Of a stretch of 8,677 bases of DNA, positions 5,888-8,677 are shown piece after piece. Source of the DNA: Eubacteriales bacterium (GTDB taxonomy: Bacteria; Bacillota; Clostridia; Lachnospirales; Lachnospiraceae). Position 1 is the first letter of the stretch. Each line of letters opens with the position of its first letter. The position numbers and the translations under genes are program-made. The notes below the pieces were generated by a model, which worked only from the letters and a program-made list of their open reading frames with translations, did no database searches and was not told the DNA's origin. The stretch lies in NCBI GenBank assembly GCA_030536565.1, contig JAUNPT010000096.1, positions 1 to 8,677 of the forward strand, written 5' to 3'.

Positions 5888-7546
5888 ATGTTCGATTACA
5901 AACAGTATGAAAGAGGTTACTTTATGCCACCAGTTCAGTGTCTTGACTGGACTAAGAAGGAATATATTGACAAAGCACCAGTCTGGTGTTCTGTTGATTT
6001 ACGTGATGGAAACCAGGCACTTGTAGAGCCTATGAATCTTGAAGAAAAGCTTGAATTTTTCAAAATGCTTGTTGACGTTGGATTTAAGGAAATCGAAATT
6101 GGATTTCCAGCGGCCTCAGAGACAGAGTATGAGCTTTGCAGAACGCTGATAGAGAGAAATATGATTCCTGAAGATGTTACTATTCAGGTACTTACTCAGG
6201 CAAGACCTCATATTATTAAGAAAACCTTCGAGGCAGTAGAAGGTGCGCCTAAGGCTATTGTCCACGTGTATAATTCTACATCTCTTGCACAGAGAGAGCA
6301 GGTTTTTAGAAAGTCTAAGGAAGAAATTAAACAGATTGCAATAGAGGGTGCAAAGATGTTAAAGGAGCTTGCAGAGAAAGCAGATGGAAACTTTGCATTT
6401 GAATATAGTCCGGAAAGCTTTACCGGGACTGAGCCGGAGTATGCGTTGGAGGTGTGTAATGCTGTTATAGATGTATGGGAGCCTACAAAAGACAATAAGT
6501 GTATTATCAATCTTCCTGCAACAGTTGAAATGTCACTTCCACATGTATTTGCCAGTCAGGTGGAATATATGCATAAGAATCTTCATAATCGTGAGAATGT
6601 TATTATATCCCTGCACCCACATAATGACCGCGGTACAGGTGTAGCAGATGCTGAGCTGGGACTTCTTGCTGGAGCTGACAGAATTGAGGGTACATTATTT
6701 GGAAATGGTGAGCGTACAGGTAATGTAGATATCATTAACCTTGGCATGAATATGTATGCACAGGGAGTTGACCCTGTCCTTGATTTTTCTGATATGCCAA
6801 GACTGGCAGAAGCCTTTGAAAGATTGACACAGATGAAGATTGATGACAGACATCCATATTGTGGAAAACTTGTATTTGCTGCGTTTTCAGGTTCTCATCA
6901 GGATGCTATTTCAAAGGGAATGCATTATCGTATTGAGAAAGATCCTAATAAGTGGACAGTGCCTTATCTTCCTATTAATCCAGAAGATGTTGGACGTACA
7001 TATGATTCAGATGTAATACGTATTAACAGCCAGTCTGGTAAGGGCGGTGTGGCTTATGTTCTTGAGCATAATTATGGAATGATTATACCAAAGAAAATGA
7101 GAGAAGATTTGGGATATGCAGTTAAAGATGTCTCTGATGCTGCACATAAGGAGCTTACTCCTGATGAAGTGCTTGAAATCTTTGAGAAAAGATATAAAAA
7201 GTTTAATCCTGTATTTAAGATTACAGAGGTTCACTTTAAACAGATTGATGGGATTGAGACAATTGTAACAATTGAGCAGAATGGAGTTAAGACTGAGGTA
7301 GAGGCCAAAGGTAATGGACGTCTTGATGCTGTAAGTAATGCACTTGCATTGCATTTTGGTAAGCCATGTGACGTATGTGTATATGAAGAACATGCCTTAA
7401 AACAGGGCTCAGACTCAAGCGCTATTGCATATGTTGGAATCAAAGCTGATGATGAAACAGAGTATTTTGGTATTGGTATTGACCATGATATTATAAGAGC
7501 GTCAATAGATGCTATGGAATCTGCAATGAACAGAAGCTTGTCCTAA
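5888..7546 (+). CDS. leuA: 2-isopropylmalate synthase (long, LeuA type 2)
   Basis: A 552-residue enzyme for the first committed step of leucine synthesis: acetyl-CoA plus 2-oxoisovalerate gives 2-isopropylmalate and CoA. The N-terminus (FDYKQYERGYFMPPVQCLDWTKK) is that of the long LeuA form found in actinobacteria and many clostridia. The catalytic HMGL-like TIM barrel has DLRDGNQ (37-43, with Arg39 and metal-ligand Asp40), the metal-binding HPHNDRGTG (243-251) and GNGERTGN (272-279). A linker leads to the C-terminal LeuA dimer/allosteric domain (about 443-550), where leucine feedback inhibition normally acts. GGAGG (5874-5878) is nine bases before ATG. Expression is controlled by the leucine T-box. 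No other leu gene follows in the window, and no clear terminator is seen after the stop codon. Confidence 0.96.
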   Translation: MFDYKQYERGYFMPPVQCLDWTKKEYIDKAPVWCSVDLRDGNQALVEPMNLEEKLEFFKMLVDVGFKEIEIGFPAASETEYELCRTLIERNMIPEDVTIQVLTQARPHIIKKTFEAVEGAPKAIVHVYNSTSLAQREQVFRKSKEEIKQIAIEGAKMLKELAEKADGNFAFEYSPESFTGTEPEYALEVCNAVIDVWEPTKDNKCIINLPATVEMSLPHVFASQVEYMHKNLHNRENVIISLHPHNDRGTGVADAELGLLAGADRIEGTLFGNGERTGNVDIINLGMNMYAQGVDPVLDFSDMPRLAEAFERLTQMKIDDRHPYCGKLVFAAFSGSHQDAISKGMHYRIEKDPNKWTVPYLPINPEDVGRTYDSDVIRINSQSGKGGVAYVLEHNYGMIIPKKMREDLGYAVKDVSDAAHKELTPDEVLEIFEKRYKKFNPVFKITEVHFKQIDGIETIVTIEQNGVKTEVEAKGNGRLDAVSNALALHFGKPCDVCVYEEHALKQGSDSSAIAYVGIKADDETEYFGIGIDHDIIRASIDAMESAMNRSLS

Positions 7547-7666
7547 TCATTTCTATTGGCCTTTAAACCCTTATATTTTATAAAATAATGCAAATTACCC
7601 TACAAAAGAGGGAAGATGTATAACTTTATAAGTGGTAATATTTATGATAAATAAAAAGAGTATAAG

Positions 7667-7671
7667 GGAGG
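7667..7671 (+). promoter_or_regulatory. Ribosome binding site that sets the start of the secreted protein
   Basis: GGAGG lies eight bases before the ATG at 7680-7682. The ATG at 7674 is only two bases away and too close. The signal points to the frame that encodes a signal peptide, not to the frame of the downstream domain, which is the basis for calling a frameshift. Confidence 0.75.
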
Positions 7672-7679
7672 AAATGTTT

Positions 7680-8677
7680 ATGGGTATAATTAAAAATACG
7701 AGAAAGATGCAGGGAATAATTGGAATCATATCTGCGATTTTGTTTGCGCTTTTTTCAATTGTTTCATATAGTGTCAGTGTAAAGGCGGATATTATATATT
7801 AAAAGATATCTCGCCATACAGGCTTAAGGAGTGTTATGAAAAAACAGAGTTAGGAAATGCATTGGGGGCGGCAGTTGAATTTGGAGTATTTGTTGAGGGG
7901 ACAACAAGCTTAAGAGGACATATGGACAGCAACCTTGCAACAGAATTTTTTGATATGGGCTCAGATTTTGGCGCTGGAAAATATTCAAATGATGTATGCG
8001 GCATGGTTTATGTTGCTGACAAGGACTGGGTACCATCAGCCAAGACTATTAAAGCAGACACCCTGATTGTCGGAAATCCAAGTGGTGGTCTGTATGCAGA
8101 CCATGGGTCAAACTGGAGTGTGGCAGATGTAAAGATAGGTACAAGAAGTGATATTGGTGAAATGTGGCATAGTGATGAAACACAGCCATTTATAAATCTG
8201 AAAGAAGAATTTAACAGGCTTAGAAAACTTTCACTTTCATATAGCATGATGGATAATTCAGAAGGAGTGCTAAAGAATGGGAACGAAATTGATTTTTCTG
8301 ATGTAACCCAGGATGTGGCATATTATAATATGGATTCGGCAGAATATGGCAGCATTATAAGTGGAATAAATATTTTAACAGGTAATGTACAATTATGCGT
8401 TATTAATGTTGACATGAAAGACTGTGCAGGCAGTGATTTGCTTCTTCAGAGAACAAAAATTGATGGAATTGGAACAGGTGCTAACAGCTATAATTGTAAT
8501 AAGGTTATATGGAATTTTTATGGGAATAATGAAATAACAGTTATGTGTGATGAAACTACAGGTACAATTTTATCTCCTGACAATGATTTCTACATGGCAA
8601 ATACAAGTGCGGGACGCTTTATAGTAAAGAATTTTTCTAATGGCGGGGAAGCTCATTTTACATTTAGATTTAGAGTG
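7680..8677 (+). pseudogene. Secreted choice-of-anchor A domain protein, frameshifted after the signal peptide, 3' end off window
   Basis: From ATG 7680 a strong SD leads a 40-residue peptide, MGIIKNTRKMQGIIGIISAI and on: a basic start, a hydrophobic core and a cleavage-like SVKA-D, then TAA at 7800-7802. Another frame (-1) is open from 7772 to the window end (302 codons) and continues the protein. It has LGNALGAAVEFGVFVEGTTS, then LKEEFNRLRKLS, then VIWNFYGNNEITV, GTILSPDNDFYMANTSAGRF and GGEAHFTFRF. These follow the choice-of-anchor A pattern (LG.A..F.VF, wNF, GtiLaP, G.ii, E.Hf) of surface-anchored proteins. One extra base near 7791-7801 would join them as VKADIIYLKDISPYRLK. The body has only TTG 7862 or ATG 7922 as in-frame starts, both poor. 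It may be a real mutation, an assembly error or a switchable gene. The anchor region is not in the window. Confidence 0.7.

Noticed and set aside
7007..7393. Minus-strand open frames of 128 and 100 codons (the latter at 6208-6510) inside leuA.
   Set aside because: They are antisense to a clear, full-length leuA and have no family resemblance or SD; they result from codon bias.
7598..7612. CCCT-ACAAAAG-AGGG hairpin after leuA as a terminator.
   Set aside because: Only four pairs and no following T-run.
7567..7668. Inverted repeat CCCTTATA (7568-7575) and TATAAGGG (7661-7668) that would cover part of the SD of the last gene.
   Set aside because: Only 8 bp of mostly A/T pairs with 85 bases between, and it would form only on read-through RNA from leuA; chance is likely.
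7788..7802. Programmed -1 ribosomal frameshift joining the signal peptide to the domain.
   Set aside because: There is no X-XXY-YYZ slippery heptamer in the right phase; slipping from TAT to ATA would break pairing, and I see no strong downstream stimulating hairpin.

Overview
The window is AT-rich DNA of a low-GC Gram-positive bacterium. A leucine T-box riboswitch, strong Shine-Dalgarno (SD) sites, a DUF1292 protein and a MoxR/DUF58 operon point to Clostridia. Protein style and the secreted choice-of-anchor A protein suggest a gut Lachnospiraceae-type species. That placement is inference; no rRNA or other marker gene is present.

Layout. Bases 1-750 hold the C-terminal part of a UvrD/PcrA-type helicase whose start lies before the window. 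A DUF1292 gene (747-1067, minus strand) converges on it, and the two stop codons overlap at TTAA. Bases 1068-1472 have no protein gene but are rich in structure. There is a run of stem-loops upstream of the DUF1292 gene, including one that covers its ribosome binding site. There is also a strong plus-strand promoter followed at once by a terminator-like hairpin, which is either a small RNA gene or an attenuator. A Lrp/AsnC-family regulator follows (1473-1928) with its own terminator.

A tight three-gene operon occupies 2062-5451: a MoxR AAA+ ATPase, a DUF58 protein, and a membrane protein built like TgpA/DUF3488 proteins. The third gene has the membrane block and a DUF4129-like tail, but a short acidic linker stands where the transglutaminase domain normally sits. 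The genes overlap by 1 and 11 bases, so translation is probably coupled.

A consensus-like promoter starts 8 bases after the operon and drives a textbook T-box leader. It has a CTC (Leu) specifier, a TGGT bulge, and competing antiterminator and terminator. The leader controls leuA, a long-form 2-isopropylmalate synthase (5888-7546). The codon, the discriminator-pairing base and the gene product agree on leucine.

The last gene runs off the right edge. It encodes a signal peptide and a choice-of-anchor A surface-protein domain, but the two lie in different reading frames. It is therefore broken, frameshifted, or carries a sequencing error.

Most of the window is ordinary core genome. The parts that deserve attention are the non-coding structures at 1074-1212 and 1331-1440, the transglutaminase-less TgpA-like protein, and the frameshifted secreted protein. 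I see no CRISPR array, tRNA, rRNA, transposase or phage gene.
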